64,000 nucleotides of DNA from RHKX01 sp046330415 (GTDB lineage Bacteria; Actinomycetota; Thermoleophilia; Solirubrobacterales; 70-9): NCBI GenBank assembly GCA_046330415.1, contig JAXLSW010000007.1:186001-250000 (forward strand), in the 5' to 3' direction. Shown here one piece after another: positions 9,927-18,440 of the stretch. A model generated the notes under the pieces. That model ran no database searches. It saw nothing but the letters and a program-made list of their open reading frames with translations, and was not told where the DNA came from. Every line of letters begins with the position of its first letter. Position 1 is the first letter of the stretch. The translations under genes were made by a program, and so were the position numbers.

Positions 9927-9946
9927 TAGCGACTCACCCCGCTCAT

Positions 9947-10945
9947 CTACTTCGCGCCCGCGGTCGTCTCGAGGACGGCGCTGACGACGTGCTCGGGGTG
10001 GGGGATCGCGCTCTGCTCGAGGCGCTTGGAGTACGGCATCGGGACGTCGGCGCCGGTGACGCGCTGGATCGGCGCGTCGAGGTAGTCGAAGGCCTGCTCC
10101 TGAATCAGAGCCGCGAGGTTCGCGCCGACGCCGCCGTGGGGCCACCCCTCCTCGACGATGACGACGCGGTTCGTCTTCCTCACCGACTCGAGGATCGTGT
10201 CGAGATCGAGCGGGCGCAGCGTCCGCGGGTCGATCACGTCGGCCTCGATCCCGTGCTCCTCAGAGAGCGTCTTGGCGGCGCGCTCGGCCTCGTGGGCCAT
10301 CTTCAGGATGCCGACGATCGTCACGTCGTCGCCCTCTCGCCGCACCGCAGCCTGGCCGAAGGGAAGCGTCAGATCCTCGTCGTCGGGAACCTCCCCGCGC
10401 ATTCCATACAGCGTCTCGTGCTCGATGAAGACGACCGGGTTGTCGTCGCGGATTGCGCTCTTCAGCAGCGCCTTGCCGTCGGCGGCGGTCGAGGGACAGG
10501 CGACGAGGATCCCCGGGATCTGCAGGAACATCGCCTCGAAGGAATGGGAGTGGGTGGGACCGAGCTGGTGGCCCCCACCGCCCGGCATCCGCACGACCAT
10601 CGGCACGCGGACCTGCCCGTTGAACATGTAGGGGATCGAGGCGGCGTGGTTGATGATCTGGTCGAAGGCCAGGAGCGCGAAGTTGACCGTCATCAGCTCG
10701 ACGACGGGCCGCATCCCCGCCATCGCCGCCCCGACTCCGGCGCCGACGATCGTGTTCTCCGAGATCGGCGTGTCGCGGACGCGCGCCTCGCCGAACTCCT
10801 TCATCAGGCCCTCGGTGACCTTGAAGGCCCCCTCGAAGACGCCGATGTCCTCGCCCATCAGAAAGACCGACTCGTCCCGCTGCATCTCCTCGCGGAGGGC
10901 CGCGTTGAGGGCCTCTCGCATGCGCATGGAGGTGGTCCCCGCCAT
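9947..10945 (-). CDS. pdhB: Pyruvate dehydrogenase E1 beta
   Basis: Beta subunit of the second E1, 332 residues, forming the thiamine-diphosphate active site with E1 alpha. Visible are MRMREALNAALREEM, GEDIGVFEGAFKVTEGL, TPISENTIVGAGVGAAM, the GGGGHQLGPTHSHS segment and a C-terminal VPMPYSKRLE. The ATG at 10945 directly abuts the E1 alpha stop, so the two are translated together. The next gene is E2, 20 bp downstream. Pyruvate rather than another keto acid is inferred. Confidence 0.92.
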   Translation of the reverse strand: MAGTTSMRMREALNAALREEMQRDESVFLMGEDIGVFEGAFKVTEGLMKEFGEARVRDTPISENTIVGAGVGAAMAGMRPVVELMTVNFALLAFDQIINHAASIPYMFNGQVRVPMVVRMPGGGGHQLGPTHSHSFEAMFLQIPGILVACPSTAADGKALLKSAIRDDNPVVFIEHETLYGMRGEVPDDEDLTLPFGQAAVRREGDDVTIVGILKMAHEAERAAKTLSEEHGIEADVIDPRTLRPLDLDTILESVRKTNRVVIVEEGWPHGGVGANLAALIQEQAFDYLDAPIQRVTGADVPMPYSKRLEQSAIPHPEHVVSAVLETTAGAK

Positions 10946-12268
10946 CTAGATCGCGTCCTCCGGCTCGCCGTCCCCGCGGTCCTCCTCGGCGCTCTCGGCG
11001 TCCTCGTCGTGGCGCGGGTGCCCGCTGCGCCCCTGCTCGCGGGAGTGGGAGCCGGACCCGTCGTCGTCCTGAGCCTCGTCGGTGGGGCCGCCTTCATCGT
11101 CGCCCTCCTCCGCGTAGGCGGCGCCGGCCTCGTGCAGGTCGCGGACCCGCTCGCGCTCGGCCGCCTCGCGCTCGCGCTCGCCGCGGAACGGGTCCGGCGT
11201 GCGCTCGTCGACCGCGTACCAGCCGCCGGTCTCCTCGGGGAGCACGTAGAGGTTGTCGTAGAGCGAGTCGAGCGGCGGGTCGGGGGAGGCATCGGCGAAC
11301 TCGGCCGCCTCGACGACCTGCTCCTCGACCTGAGCGCGGACCTCCTCGAGGAACCCGTCCTCGATCACGCCCTCGTCCACGAGTCGCTTGGCGAAGCTCT
11401 CGATCGGATCCTTCTGCCGCCACTCCTCGACCTCGTGCTTGTCCCGGTAGACCTCGGGGTCGGCGGCGGAGTGGCCGCGATAGCGGTAGGTGAAGGCCTC
11501 GACCAGCGTCGGGCGCCGGTCCTCGCGCGCCATCCGCAGGTGGTCGGCGACGCACTCGCGGATCGCGATCACGTCCATGCCGTCGACGCGCTCGCCGGGC
11601 ACGCCCATGCCCTCGGCCTTGTGGGAGAGGTCGGTAACGGCGGAGTGGCGCTCGATCGCGGTCCCCATTCCGTAGAGGTTGTTCTCGACGAGGAAGACGA
11701 TCGGCAGGGACCAGAGCGCCGCCAGGTTCATCGTCTCGCCGAAGTTGCCGGTGTTGGAGGCGCCGTCGCCGAACATGCAGACGGTCACCTCGTCGGTCCC
11801 CTTGAGGTCGGAGGCGAGCGCGAGCCCGGCGGCGATCGGGAGGTTGCCGCCGACGATCCCGTACCCGCCCATGAAGCGGCGCTCGCCGTCGAAGATGTGC
11901 ATCGAGCCGCCGCGGCCGCGGGCGGTCCCGTCCTCGCGGCCGAAGATCTCGGCCATCACGTTCTTGGGATCGGTGCCGCGAGCGATCGCGTGGCCGTGCG
12001 TGCGGTAGGTGCCGATCAGGTAGTCCCGCGGCTCCATCACCGAGGTGGTGCCGACGATCGTCGCCTCCTCGCCGATCGCGAGATGGAGGAACCCGCCGGC
12101 CTTGGCGCGCTGGTACTGCCTGCCGGCCTCCTCCTCGAAGCGCCGGATCAGCGTCATCTGCCGCAGCAGCTGCCGGCATGTGTCGGCGTCGGGAAGCGAG
12201 CGTCCGCGCGAACTCTCGAGATCCCCTGCCGGGGTCTGAACGGTGCTCGTTTCAGGCTGCTCGGCCAA
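10946..12268 (-). CDS. pdhA: Pyruvate dehydrogenase E1 alpha with acidic C-terminal tail
   Basis: Alpha subunit, 440 residues from a TTG start. The first 340 or so match the family: GEEATIVGTTS, RGGSMHIFD, GDGASNTGNFGETMN (thiamine-diphosphate motif) through VENNLYGMG, and RYRGHSAADPE. The last 100 residues are an unusual low-complexity tail dominated by Glu, Asp, Arg, Gly and Ser, absent from ordinary E1 alpha. It heads the operon pdhA-pdhB-pdhC-(SRPBCC)-(secreted)-lipB. A TATGGT hexamer lies 8 nt before the start codon on the minus strand, so a very short leader is possible. Confidence 0.9.
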   Translation of the reverse strand: MAEQPETSTVQTPAGDLESSRGRSLPDADTCRQLLRQMTLIRRFEEEAGRQYQRAKAGGFLHLAIGEEATIVGTTSVMEPRDYLIGTYRTHGHAIARGTDPKNVMAEIFGREDGTARGRGGSMHIFDGERRFMGGYGIVGGNLPIAAGLALASDLKGTDEVTVCMFGDGASNTGNFGETMNLAALWSLPIVFLVENNLYGMGTAIERHSAVTDLSHKAEGMGVPGERVDGMDVIAIRECVADHLRMAREDRRPTLVEAFTYRYRGHSAADPEVYRDKHEVEEWRQKDPIESFAKRLVDEGVIEDGFLEEVRAQVEEQVVEAAEFADASPDPPLDSLYDNLYVLPEETGGWYAVDERTPDPFRGEREREAAERERVRDLHEAGAAYAEEGDDEGGPTDEAQDDDGSGSHSREQGRSGHPRHDEDAESAEEDRGDGEPEDAI

Positions 12269-12389
12269 GTGTCTTCACCATATCCAAGCTCGGCGGTCGG
12301 GCACGTGCCGCGCCACCCAGAACCTTCGGCCGCCGTCCAGGCCCTCGCCGGAGACGATCAGGCGGCGCTGATCGAGCGAGGGTGGGGAG

Positions 12390-13049
12390 CTAGGAGCGCG
12401 CGCGCCGGTAGGCGGCCACGTAGCCCGGCTCATCGATTGCGCTGAGCATCCGCTCGTCCGGGATCGGCTCGCCGGCCACCTCGCGGAGCGGGACCGTCCC
12501 CGCCCAGTGGGGAAGCTCGTAGTCCTCGGGCTCGTCGACGGGGCCGCCGGTGCGGACCTTCGCGCTGGCCTCGTCGATCTCCATCCGCAGGACGGCGGTG
12601 GCCTTGAGCTCCTGGCTCGTCGGCGCGCGGGAGTCGTCCCAGCGGCCTGGCATGAGCTTCTCGGTGAAGGCGCGCAGCGCCTCGGTCTTGGCGGCCTCCT
12701 CCGCAACGGTCTCGGGGCGGCCGAAGAGGACGGCCGAGCGGTAGTTGACGGAGTTGTGGAAGACGGCGCGCGCGAAGACGAGGCCGTCGATGAGCGTCGC
12801 GGTCACGCAGACCTCCTTGCGGGCGGCGGTCCGGAAGAGCCTGCTGGCCGAGGATCCGTGCAGGTACAGCGTGGTGCCGACGCGGGCGTGGAGCACCGGG
12901 ATCACCACCGGGAAGTCACGGTCGTCGACGACGCCGACGTGGCAGACGGTCGCTGCGTCGAGCACCGCATGCACGGTCTCGGCGTCGTAGCGGGCTCGGT
13001 CGGGGACGCGGCTGACGCGATGACGGGGACGATCGGGGCGGGCGCTCAT
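12390..13049 (-). CDS. Pyridoxamine 5'-phosphate oxidase-family FMN-binding protein
   Basis: A 219-residue split-barrel flavin-binding protein. The N-terminal part shows CHVGVVDDRDFPVVIPV, LYLHGSSASRLF and VCVTATLIDGLVFARA, the pattern of the putative PNPOx branch (nitroimidazole-resistance-like). Family members bind FMN or F420 and act as oxidoreductases; the substrate is unknown here. It is a stand-alone minus-strand gene upstream of pdhA, with a 121-bp gap that carries no recognisable feature other than the pdhA promoter candidate. Confidence 0.85.
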   Translation of the reverse strand: MSARPDRPRHRVSRVPDRARYDAETVHAVLDAATVCHVGVVDDRDFPVVIPVLHARVGTTLYLHGSSASRLFRTAARKEVCVTATLIDGLVFARAVFHNSVNYRSAVLFGRPETVAEEAAKTEALRAFTEKLMPGRWDDSRAPTSQELKATAVLRMEIDEASAKVRTGGPVDEPEDYELPHWAGTVPLREVAGEPIPDERMLSAIDEPGYVAAYRRARS

Positions 13050-13104
13050 CGTGGGTGGATTCTGACTGGCCGCGCGCGGGCCGTGCGGTTAGGTTGCGCG
13101 TCAG

Positions 13105-13572
13105 ATGCCGCAGCCGCCGCCCCCTCCACCGCCACCGGGCCGGGTCCCGCCACCGCCACCACCGCCTCCCCAGCCCGGGCAGGGTGATCCGATGCAGCCG
13201 GGGAGAGCGCTCCCGCCGCCACCGGCGCCTGAGTCCACGGGTCCCACGTGGGCGCTCGTCGTCGGCGGCATCCTGATCGGGCTGGCCTGCTTCGTCGCGC
13301 TCGGCGCCGCCCTGAACCGCGACTACCCGCCCGGCGAGGCGGTCGGGTTCGTGATCGGCGCGCCGCTGTTCCCGTTCCTGCTGATGCTCGGCGGCCGCGC
13401 GATCTGGCTGCGGATGCAGAACTCAAGGGCGCCGGTGCTCGACTGGCCCTGGATCATCTTCGGCACCGGGATCATCGCCCTGGTGTTGAGCTTCGCCAAC
13501 TCCGCGCAGGACGCCGAGGACGACGGCGGCGGGAGTGCGAGCGTCACCGCCGTCAGGGCCGAGCTGCGCTGA
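13105..13572 (+). CDS. Proline-rich membrane protein
   Basis: A 155-residue protein. Residues 1-45 are a proline-rich cytoplasmic-type head with runs of 8-9 prolines. Three hydrophobic segments follow: about 49-68 (WALVVGGILIGLACFVALGA), 79-97 and 113-131. The tail is acidic. TAGGTT lies 9 nt upstream of the ATG, suggesting a leaderless transcript. It is flanked by convergent and divergent minus-strand genes. No family can be named; proline-rich heads of this kind occur in actinobacterial membrane proteins. Confidence 0.75.
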   Translation: MPQPPPPPPPPGRVPPPPPPPPQPGQGDPMQPGRALPPPPAPESTGPTWALVVGGILIGLACFVALGAALNRDYPPGEAVGFVIGAPLFPFLLMLGGRAIWLRMQNSRAPVLDWPWIIFGTGIIALVLSFANSAQDAEDDGGGSASVTAVRAELR

Positions 13573-13588
13573 ACCCCCGCGGGGAGGG

Positions 13589-14260
13589 CTAGGAGGCCGC
13601 CGCGGCTGCGGCGGCGGCGTCCTCGAGGCGGTCGTCTCCCCAGAAGACCTCGTCGCCGACGACGACGCTCGGCACGCCGAAGACGCCGCGGTCAGCGGCG
13701 GCGTCGGTCGCCTCGCGGAGTCGGCGCTTGACGCCGTCGCTCGCCGCGGCCTTGGCGATCGCGTTGGGGTGCAGCTCGCAGGCGGCGGCGGCGATCGCGA
13801 CGTTGTCGGGCTCGGTCAGGTCGCGGCCGCCTGCGAACGCCTGGCGGAAAGCCGCGAGCGCGAAGGAGACGGTGCGGCCGATCGACTTCGCGTAGGTGGC
13901 GACGCGCATCGCGTAGAGCGAGTTGCCCGGCCAGGGGTCCGGCCAGCGAACGGGCTGCAGGCCGTAGGCGACGGCCCGGCGCTCGATCTCGGCGATGCCC
14001 TCCGGGCGCATCTCGGTCTGCGACCAGGAGCCACGGTCGAACCGCGCGAAGAGGCCGCCGAGCAGGACCGGCTGCCACTCCGGCTGCTCGAGCTCGGCGT
14101 CGCTGAAGAGACGGCTGATGCGCTCGGCGCTCAGGTACGAGTAGGGGGAGCCCAGGTCGAAGTAGAACGTGGCGAGGCGTGGCTCGGGATCATCCGCGCG
14201 CCCGCCGACGTCGCCGCCCGCCGTCAGGACCTCGATCTCGATCGGGTCCGGGGTGCTCAT
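13589..14260 (-). CDS. DsbA-family / 2-hydroxychromene-2-carboxylate isomerase-like protein
   Basis: A 223-residue thioredoxin-fold protein. FYFDLGSPYSYLSAERI carries the Ser-Pro in place of a CxxC motif, and GVFGVPSVVVGDEVFWGDDRL is the conserved C-terminal segment of the HCCA isomerase branch. Members are glutathione- or thiol-dependent isomerases and FrnE-like oxidoreductases. With no CxxC here, disulfide oxidase activity is unlikely. The ATG at 14260 was preferred over a GTG three codons upstream. It lies 19 bp downstream of the lpd end on the same strand side, convergent with the proline-rich gene. Confidence 0.85.
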   Translation of the reverse strand: MSTPDPIEIEVLTAGGDVGGRADDPEPRLATFYFDLGSPYSYLSAERISRLFSDAELEQPEWQPVLLGGLFARFDRGSWSQTEMRPEGIAEIERRAVAYGLQPVRWPDPWPGNSLYAMRVATYAKSIGRTVSFALAAFRQAFAGGRDLTEPDNVAIAAAACELHPNAIAKAAASDGVKRRLREATDAAADRGVFGVPSVVVGDEVFWGDDRLEDAAAAAAAAS

Positions 14261-14288
14261 CCGGGCCACTTACGCGCCGCGGTGGGCG

Positions 14289-15659
14289 CTACGCGTGGGT
14301 CGCCCAGCCGTCGACCGCGCGGGCGGCCTCGGGGATCGCCTCGGAGATCGTCGGGTGCGGGTGGATGATCCGCGCCAGCTCCTGGTAGCCGCCCTCGAGG
14401 TCCTTGACGGCGACGAGCTCGGCGATCATGTCGCAGGCACGGTTGCCGGCGATGTGGGCGCCGAGGATCTCCCCGTACTTGGCGTCGACGACGAGCTTGA
14501 CGAGCCCGTCGCGATCGTCGTAGACGGCGCCGGCCCCGACGCCGCCGAGCTTGAACTTGCCGGTCTTGATCTCGTGGCCCGCCTCCTTGGCCTGCGCCTC
14601 GGTGAGCCCGACGCTGGCGACCTGCGGGTGGCAGAAGGTGGCGCCCGCGATCGAGTCGAGGTCGATCGCGTGGACCTTCTGGCCGGCGATCTTCTCGGCC
14701 GCGACGATGCCCTCCTCCGACGCCTTGTGCGCGAGCGCGGGCCCGGGGGTGATGTCGCCGATCGCGTAGATGCCCTCGGCGGAGGTCTGCTGGCCGCCGT
14801 CGACCTCGATCTTGCCGTTCTCGCCGACCTTGACGCCGGCCGCTTCGAGGTTGAGCGCCTCGACGTCGGGGCCGCGGCCGCCGGCGATGATCAGGTAGTC
14901 GACCTCGTGGTCGGCCCCGCCCGCCTTGAACTTCACGGAGCCGTCACCCGGGGTGACGTCCTCGACCTTGGCGCCGGTCAGCACCTCGATCCCCTGCTTC
15001 TTGAAGGTGCGCTCGACGACGCGGACGACGTCCTTGTCCTCGGCGGGGAGGATCTGGTCGAGCATCTCGATCAGCTTCACCTCGGCGCCGAAGCGGATGT
15101 AGGCGGATGCGATCTCCGAGCCGGACGCGCCGGCGCCGACCACGGCGATGCTCTTCGGGAGCTCGGGCAGCGACCAGGCTCCCCAGGTGTCGAGCACGCG
15201 GTCGCCGAACTCGGTGCCGGGGATCGGCAGCGCGACGGAGCCGGTGGCGAGGATCACGTTCTTCGTCTCGTAGACGGTGTCGCCGACCTTGACGTTGCCG
15301 TCCTCGGTGAGCGAGCCCTCGCCCTCGATGACGTCGATCTTGTTCTTCTTGAAGAGGCCCGCGACGCCTCCGGTGAGGGTCTTGCGGACCGACTCGCGGC
15401 GCTCGTGCAGCTTCGGGAAGTCGATCGAGACGTCCTTGGCGATCACTCCCTGCTCAGCACCGTTCTTGGCCTCGTCGAGGAGCTCGGCGGCGCGGAGGAG
15501 CGTCTTCGCCGGGATGCAGGCGTAGTTGAGGCAGCGCCCGCCGACCACGTCGTCGCGCTCGACGACGGCGGTCTTCAGCCCGAGTTGGGCGGCGCGAATC
15601 GCCGCCACGTAGCCCCCGGGACCCGTCCCGATCACGATCACGTCATAGGTATCAGCCAT
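14289..15659 (-). CDS. lpdA: Dihydrolipoyl dehydrogenase (E3)
   Basis: FAD-dependent E3 that reoxidises dihydrolipoyl groups with NAD; the only E3 in the window and so presumably shared by both complexes. It has 456 residues. Motifs: GTGPGGYVAAIRAAQLG (FAD), the redox pair in CLNYACIPAK (Cys43, Cys48; Ala replaces the usual Gly before Cys48), GAGASGSEIASAY (NAD), YAIGDITPGPALAHKA (FAD), and HPHPTISEA with the catalytic His435-Glu440 pair. The ATG at 15659 gives the standard N terminus; the longer open frame above it is spurious. Confidence 0.95.
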   Translation of the reverse strand: MADTYDVIVIGTGPGGYVAAIRAAQLGLKTAVVERDDVVGGRCLNYACIPAKTLLRAAELLDEAKNGAEQGVIAKDVSIDFPKLHERRESVRKTLTGGVAGLFKKNKIDVIEGEGSLTEDGNVKVGDTVYETKNVILATGSVALPIPGTEFGDRVLDTWGAWSLPELPKSIAVVGAGASGSEIASAYIRFGAEVKLIEMLDQILPAEDKDVVRVVERTFKKQGIEVLTGAKVEDVTPGDGSVKFKAGGADHEVDYLIIAGGRGPDVEALNLEAAGVKVGENGKIEVDGGQQTSAEGIYAIGDITPGPALAHKASEEGIVAAEKIAGQKVHAIDLDSIAGATFCHPQVASVGLTEAQAKEAGHEIKTGKFKLGGVGAGAVYDDRDGLVKLVVDAKYGEILGAHIAGNRACDMIAELVAVKDLEGGYQELARIIHPHPTISEAIPEAARAVDGWATHA

Positions 15660-15733
15660 GCGCGCGACTCTACCTAAGGACCGGGGGCGCCAAACGGCCG
15701 GGCGGCCGCGCGCCGCATCCGATGCCTCGGCGT

Positions 15734-16396
15734 TCAGGGGTTGTCGGGGTCGCGCGGGGTCGGCATCTGGATCCGGGCCAGCGCCTTGACCGTGAACCAG
15801 AAGAGCGCCCCGGTCCCGATCAGGATCGCCGCGGCCGAGAGGGCCTTGAAGACGGTGGTCGCCGCGATCAGCGTCAGGAAGGCGCCGATCATGATGATCG
15901 CCATGATCGCCTGGAAGCCGAGCACGGCCCAGTAGCGCGCGCCCCACATCCCCCAGGCCATGACCAGGAAGAGGATCGCGGGGGGGAATACCTGAAAGGC
16001 GTTGGGACGCTCGTCGACGTTGCTGTGCTCGACGTCGACCTTCACGCCGGCGGCATAGGCGATGAGGATGCTGAGGGCGATCGCGAGCGAGATCAGCGCC
16101 CCGATCGTGACCACGGTCGGGCGCTCTCCCCTCTCGAGTGGCTCGAGCTCGGCGCGGACCCGTTCGTTGCGGACCTCCGAGCGGGTGATGCCGCGCCGGT
16201 CGGCCTCGGCGGCGACGTCCTCGATGGTCTCCTCGGGACGGCCATTGGTCGACGGTGTCTCGTGAGCCGCCTCCGGGTGCGCCTCGGCGAGCGCCTCCGC
16301 CTCGGCCTCGGCGGCCGCGGGGGAGTAGGGACCTTCGCCGGTGCTCCTGTCCTTGCGCTTGCGCCGCGCCGCGCGCTTGCGGTCGCGGCTGCTCAT
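15734..16396 (-). CDS. Membrane protein, unknown function
   Basis: A 220-residue protein. The first 90 residues are hydrophilic and charged (basic KRAARRKRKDR start, then Ala/Glu-rich). Four hydrophobic segments follow, at about 95-117, 138-157, 160-180 and 185-203. Its ATG overlaps the thiE stop (ATGA), so it is translated with ThiE. No transporter motif is visible. The coupling hints at thiamine-related transport or simply operon sharing; that is only a suggestion. Confidence 0.75.
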   Translation of the reverse strand: MSSRDRKRAARRKRKDRSTGEGPYSPAAAEAEAEALAEAHPEAAHETPSTNGRPEETIEDVAAEADRRGITRSEVRNERVRAELEPLERGERPTVVTIGALISLAIALSILIAYAAGVKVDVEHSNVDERPNAFQVFPPAILFLVMAWGMWGARYWAVLGFQAIMAIIMIGAFLTLIAATTVFKALSAAAILIGTGALFWFTVKALARIQMPTPRDPDNP

Positions 16397-17061
16397 CGGG
16401 CTGTCTCCACGGGCGTTGGGAGCGCGGCTCGAAGCTCACGGGCGACGGCCTCGGGGTCGGGGGCGTCGCGGAGGGCGCGGACGACGACTACGCGGGAGGC
16501 TCCCGCCGCGGCGACCTCGCCGATGTTCCCCGCGTCGATCCCGCCGATCGCGAACCAGGGGAGGTCGCCGGCGTTGGCCGCCGCGTGGCGGACGTAATCG
16601 AGGCCGGCGGCCGGACGGCCGGGCTTCGTCGGCGTCGCCCAGACGGGACCCACGCTGAGGTGGTCGGGGCGCGCGGCTCCCTGCGCCTCGAGCGCGGCCG
16701 CCAGCTGCTCGGGGCCGTGGCTGGAGAGCCCGACGATCGCGCCCTCACCGGCCGCGGCGCGAGCCTCGGCGACCGGGGTGTCGTCCTGGCCGACGTGGAC
16801 GCCGTCGGCGCCGGCCGCAGCGACGAGATCGGGGCGGTCGTTGAGGATGAAGAGCGCGTCGTGGCGGTCGGCGGCGGTGCGGAAGATCGGCGCCGCGGCG
16901 AGGAGCTCGTCGTCGGAGGCATCGTGGTCGCGGAGCTGGACGATGTTGACGCCGCCGCGCAGCGCCGCCTCGAGGGTATGTTCGAGGGCAGCGGGGTCGT
17001 CCCCCGCCTCGCATACGAAGTAGAGCTGCGCGCGGGCGAGCTTGTCGAGGCGGGCGGCCAC
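16393..17061 (-). CDS. thiE: Thiamine-phosphate synthase ThiE
   Basis: Joins the thiazole and pyrimidine halves into thiamine phosphate. A 222-residue TIM-barrel protein from the GTG at 17061. Motifs: VNIVQLRDHDASDDELL, LFILNDRPDLVAAAGADGVHVGQDD, GLSSHGPEQL, LSVGPVWATPTKPGRPAAGL and WFAIGGIDAGNIGEV. No clear ribosome site precedes the GTG; the start is chosen for family length. It is transcribed away from the TPP riboswitch, which lies on the opposite strand just upstream, so the switch controls thiO-thiS-thiG and not this gene. Confidence 0.9.
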   Translation of the reverse strand: MAARLDKLARAQLYFVCEAGDDPAALEHTLEAALRGGVNIVQLRDHDASDDELLAAAPIFRTAADRHDALFILNDRPDLVAAAGADGVHVGQDDTPVAEARAAAGEGAIVGLSSHGPEQLAAALEAQGAARPDHLSVGPVWATPTKPGRPAAGLDYVRHAAANAGDLPWFAIGGIDAGNIGEVAAAGASRVVVVRALRDAPDPEAVARELRAALPTPVETAR

Positions 17062-17135
17062 AGGGTGGGAAGGGTAGGCGACCGCGCCCCATCGGGACCG
17101 GGGCGGGGGCGGCTGAGGCGGGGTGCTCGTGGCGC

Positions 17136-17141
17136 TAGGAT
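17136..17141 (+). promoter_or_regulatory. Candidate -10 for the thiazole operon
   Basis: TAGGAT seven to eight nt before the start of the riboswitch P1 stem. A weak CTGAGG lies 17 nt upstream as a possible -35. Confidence 0.4.
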
Positions 17142-17143
17142 CC

Positions 17144-17245
17144 GTTGCGTCAACGGGAGCCGAACGCGATCGGCTGAGAGGGCGGCTGGCGCCGCCGACC
17201 GTCCGCACCTGATCCGGGCAATGCCGGCGCAGGGATGGTCGCAAC
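17144..17245 (+). promoter_or_regulatory. TPP riboswitch (THI element)
   Basis: The conserved aptamer blocks are present: GGCTGAGAGG (about 17172-17181), CACCTGATCCGGGCAATGCC, and GCGCAGGGA. P1 closes with GTTGCG (17144-17149) and CGCAAC (17240-17245). Known function: thiamine diphosphate binding lowers expression of downstream thiamine genes. Here the downstream genes are thiO, thiS and thiG. Whether it acts on transcription or translation is not clear; no strong terminator is seen before thiO. Confidence 0.93.
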
Positions 17246-17265
17246 CGCCGCCCTCGGCCCACGAG

Positions 17266-18440
17266 CGTGGAGGCGATGCAGACGATGTGAGCCCGGCGAG
17301 CAGCGGAGGAGCGGGATCTCCTCGTCCCTCGGCGGCGGCGTGATCGGCCTCGGGAGCGCCTGGCAGGCGGCCCGTGCCGGGGATGCGCGTCTGCGTCGTC
17401 GAGCCGCCGGTGGGCGCGAGCGAGCGACCGAGGTCGCGGCGGGGATGATCGCGCCCCGGTTGGCGAGGCGCAGTGGGGGGAGGAGGCGCTGCTCGCCGCT
17501 GCCGTCGATTCGGCGGGGCACTGGCCGGACTTCGCGGCGGAGATCGAGGCCGACGCGGGGCTCCCGGTTCCCTACCGGCGCTGCGGCTCCTGCACGTGGG
17601 GCTCGACCGCGACGAAACGGCCGGGCTGCGGCGACTTCACGACCTTCACGCCCGAGCTCGGCCTCGAGGCGCGGTGGCTGCGGGAGCGAGTGCCGGCAGC
17701 TCCGAGCGCAGGGCTGACGACCGCGGTGACCGGCGGCTACGAGGCCTCCCCGGCGAGGCGGAGATCGACACCAGAGCGTTGCTGGTCGCGCTGCGGGCGG
17801 CGGCGGTGTCGAGGGGTCGAGCTCCACGAGGGAGAAGTGGCCGGACTCCTGCTCGAGGGCGACCGTTGCGCCGGCGCGCGGCTCGAAGGCGGCCGGGAGC
17901 TGCGCGCGCCCCGCACGCTGGCGGCGCTCGGCGCCCGGCTCGGGGGCGAGGTGCTCCCGCCGGAGGTGCGGCCGCCGATCCGGCCGGTGAAGGGGGAGGT
18001 GCTGCGGCTGCGCGCCGGTTCGGGCGCCGCTCCCTGCGAGCGGGTGATCGCCAGCGAGCGGGTGTACGTGGTGCCGCGCGCGAGCGGCGATGTGGTGATC
18101 GGCGCGACGATGGAGGACCGTGGATTCGACCTGCGGGTCACGGCGGGCGGCGTCCACGAGCTGCTGCGGGAGGCGTACCGGGCGGTCCCCGAGGTCGCGG
18201 CCTCGAGCTGCTCGAATGCCGGGCCGGGCTGCGGCCGACGACCCCCGACAACCTGCCGGTGGTCGGCGCGAGCACGATGGCGGGCTGCACCTTGCCGGCG
18301 GCCACCACCGCCACGGGATCATGCTCGCGCCCGTCACCGCTGACGCGGTCGCCGCCGAGCTGACCGGGGGAGAGCTGCCGGCTCCGCGGCGGCGATGCGC
18401 CCAGGCCGGTTCGCTGCGAGGGCAGGAGGAGACGGCATGA
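17266..18440 (+). pseudogene. thiO: Glycine oxidase ThiO, multiply frameshifted
   Basis: FAD-dependent glycine oxidase supplying dehydroglycine for the thiazole ring. Homologous segments appear in all three forward frames in the right order: GGGVIGLGSAWQAARAG, RVCVVEPPVGAS, ATEVAAGMIAP, GEAQWGEEALLAAAVDSAGH, TTAVTGGYEA, GEAEIDTRALLVALRAAAV, GGEVLPPEVRPPIRPVKGEV, GLRPTTPDNLPVVGAS and HLAGGHHRHGIMLAPVTA. At least eight frame changes are needed, by both insertions and deletions. The 3' end TGA overlaps the thiS ATG. Either a recent pseudogene or, more likely given similar indels elsewhere, sequence error. The exact start is not determinable. Confidence 0.8.

Noticed and set aside
9989..12445. 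An 818-codon plus-strand open frame opposite the PDH genes
   Set aside because: It is the antisense of well-supported pdhA and pdhB, with Arg/Leu/Val-rich low-complexity sequence typical of GC-rich shadow frames.
17061..17262. Longer N terminus for ThiE
   Set aside because: It would run through the riboswitch DNA on the other strand and adds Arg/Pro-rich sequence with no family support.
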